DNA of 5,804 nt from Bacteroidales bacterium (GTDB lineage: Bacteria > Bacteroidota > Bacteroidia > Bacteroidales > FEN-979). The first letter of the stretch is position 1. Each line of letters begins with the position of its first letter. Shown here piece by piece: positions 4,493 to 5,804 of the stretch. The DNA lies in assembly GCA_016926765.1 (NCBI GenBank), contig JAFGNY010000231.1:1-5804 (forward strand). The letters run 5' to 3'. Made by a program: the position numbers and the translations under genes. The notes beneath the pieces were generated by a model. It was not told the DNA's origin and did not search any database. It saw only the letters and a program-made list of their open reading frames with translations.

Positions 4493-5804
4493 ATGCTGGA
4501 ATATCTGATTGGTTTCGTAGCCCTCCTCCTGATTGCCGGGATCATCCTGATCTTCTGGAAGCTGAACCACCCTTCAACCAAAGAGGGGACTCGACGAATC
4601 GAAGAACTCACCGCCCAACTGGAAGAGGTAACCTCTCAGAAAAGAATTGCGGAAGAGAAGATCATCTGGCTGACTGAACAAATTCAGAATCTCACACGCG
4701 ACGGGCAAGAGAAAGAACACAACATCCTGGAAGTCAGCCGGAAGCTGGCGCAGAAAGAGGCGGAGATCGAGGCGTTGTCGGAGAAATTCGCCGGACAGAA
4801 AGCCGAAGTCGAACAACTGCAGGAGAAGTTCCGGATTGAGTTCAAGAACCTGGCCAATGACATCCTGGAAGAAAAAACGAAGAAATTCACCGAACAGAAC
4901 TCCACGCGTCTGGATGAGATCCTGAAGCCGCTGGGTGAAAAAATCCGTGACTTTGAGAAAAAGGTGGAGGAGACCTATGACAAAGAGTCAAAAGAACGCT
5001 TCTCCCTCGGCAGGGAGATCAAAAACCTGGCAGAACTGAACCAGCAGATCAGCAAAGAAGCAACCAACCTGACCAACGCGCTCAAAGGGCAATCGAAAAC
5101 CCAGGGAAACTGGGGAGAGATCATCCTGGAGAGTATCCTGGAGAAATCGGGATTGATGCGAGACCGGGAATATGTAGTTCAGCAATCCTATGTTTCTGAA
5201 GATGGCAGAAGGCTTCAGCCCGACGTCGTGGTCAATTATCCGGGAGACAGGCACATGGTCATCGACTCCAAAGTCTCACTGACCGCCTATGAGCGGTTTG
5301 CCTCTGCCGATGAGAAAGAGGCACAGGAGAGCGCGCTGCGTGACCACTTACTCTCGGTGAAAAATCATGTGAATGAACTCAGCGCGAAGAATTACCAGGA
5401 TCTTTACCAGTTGAAAAGCCTCGATTTCGTCATGATGTTCCTGCCGGTTGAACCAGCCTACCTGGTGGCCATGCAGGGTGATCCGGGGCTCTGGAACTAC
5501 GCTTATGAAAAACGCGTCCTGCTCATCAGTCCAACCAACCTGATCGCTGCCCTGCGGATGATCTCCAACCTCTGGCGTGTGGAAAACCAGAATAAAAATG
5601 CCCAGGAGATCGCACGGCAAAGTGGTGAACTGCTGGACAAATTAGCCGGTTTTGTGAACGACCTTACAGATATCGGATCCAAACTGGAAGCTACACGGAG
5701 AAGCTATGATGCGGCATTGAACAAACTCTCCACAGGCAAAGGGAATCTCGTCAGAAGAGCCGAAAAGATCCGGGAGCTGGGAGCCAAACCCAGCAAGGAG
5801 CTCC
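4493..5804 (+). CDS. rmuC: RmuC family DNA recombination/maintenance protein, 3'-truncated by the window edge
   Basis: The frame is open from ATG 4493 to the right edge (437 codons plus one base, no stop). RmuC proteins usually run to about 450-475 residues, so little is missing. A hydrophobic N-terminal helix (about 4-22) suggests a membrane anchor. A long Glu/Lys/Gln-rich coiled coil follows (about 33-200), then the RmuC core starting at GNWGEIILESILE (205-217). The PD-(D/E)XK-like nuclease signature is visible as D244 in LQPDVVV and D258-S-K260 in MVIDSKVSL. Further conserved blocks are FLPVEPAY (316-323), LISPTNL (344-350) and LWRVENQ (360-366). E. coli rmuC mutants show altered recombination at inverted repeats; the exact reaction is not established. 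The start is chosen because it directly precedes the anchor helix and follows a -7 element by 34 bp. It is divergent from the metallophosphoesterase gene. Confidence 0.95.
   Translation, partial: MLEYLIGFVALLLIAGIILIFWKLNHPSTKEGTRRIEELTAQLEEVTSQKRIAEEKIIWLTEQIQNLTRDGQEKEHNILEVSRKLAQKEAEIEALSEKFAGQKAEVEQLQEKFRIEFKNLANDILEEKTKKFTEQNSTRLDEILKPLGEKIRDFEKKVEETYDKESKERFSLGREIKNLAELNQQISKEATNLTNALKGQSKTQGNWGEIILESILEKSGLMRDREYVVQQSYVSEDGRRLQPDVVVNYPGDRHMVIDSKVSLTAYERFASADEKEAQESALRDHLLSVKNHVNELSAKNYQDLYQLKSLDFVMMFLPVEPAYLVAMQGDPGLWNYAYEKRVLLISPTNLIAALRMISNLWRVENQNKNAQEIARQSGELLDKLAGFVNDLTDIGSKLEATRRSYDAALNKLSTGKGNLVRRAEKIRELGAKPSKEL

Noticed and set aside
4111..4677. A 188-codon plus-strand open frame spanning the metallophosphoesterase gene and the rmuC start.
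   Set aside because: It runs antisense to a metal-binding enzyme with all ligands present and in another frame of rmuC. Its translation resembles no family.
4574..5620. Minus-strand open frames (4574-4816, 4684-4905, 4988-5254, 5348-5620) inside rmuC.
   Set aside because: All are antisense to the RmuC coding sequence, whose coiled-coil and nuclease motifs are clear.

Overview
The window looks like core chromosome of a member of the Bacteroidota. Four things point there. A 160-residue DUF4293-type membrane protein sits next to rho. Rho carries a long, charged, disordered insertion after its N-terminal domain. No start codon has a convincing Shine-Dalgarno sequence. Several intergenic regions hold exact matches to the Bacteroidota -7 promoter element TAnnTTTG. 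Base composition looks close to half G+C by eye (not computed). I see no mobile elements, tRNA or rRNA genes, CRISPR arrays or phage genes.

Layout from left to right. At 1-131 (minus) lies the N-terminal start of a CysH-type (phospho)adenylyl-sulfate reductase, cut by the window edge. At 234-1574 (plus) lies an Mpl-like muropeptide ligase. At 1571-3214 (minus) lies transcription terminator Rho, whose stop codon overlaps the mpl stop in the shared palindrome CTAG. At 3215-3428 is a 214-bp divergent region with a good rho promoter and a leader of about 120 nt. At 3429-3911 (plus) is the DUF4293 membrane protein. At 3922-4407 (minus) is a small metallophosphoesterase, convergent with it across 10 bp. 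An 85-bp divergent region with two back-to-back -7 elements follows. At 4493-5804 (plus) is RmuC, which is open to the right edge and so lacks its last residues and stop.

The genes do not form one pathway: sulfate assimilation, cell-wall recycling, transcription termination, an unknown membrane protein, a phosphodiesterase-like enzyme and a DNA-maintenance protein. Strand alternates at every gene (-,+,-,+,-,+), so each gene probably has its own promoter and there is no multi-gene operon inside the window. Both convergent junctions are too short to hold an intrinsic terminator.

I found no obviously new multi-gene system. The most interesting part is rho itself. Its insertion has segregated charge blocks and an AT-hook-like motif. 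Its 5' leader combines a dyad at the predicted transcription start, a 10-bp direct repeat spaced by 22 bp, and a C-rich, G-poor 42-nt stretch resembling a Rho-utilisation site, which suggests autoregulation. These regulatory readings are inference from sequence alone.
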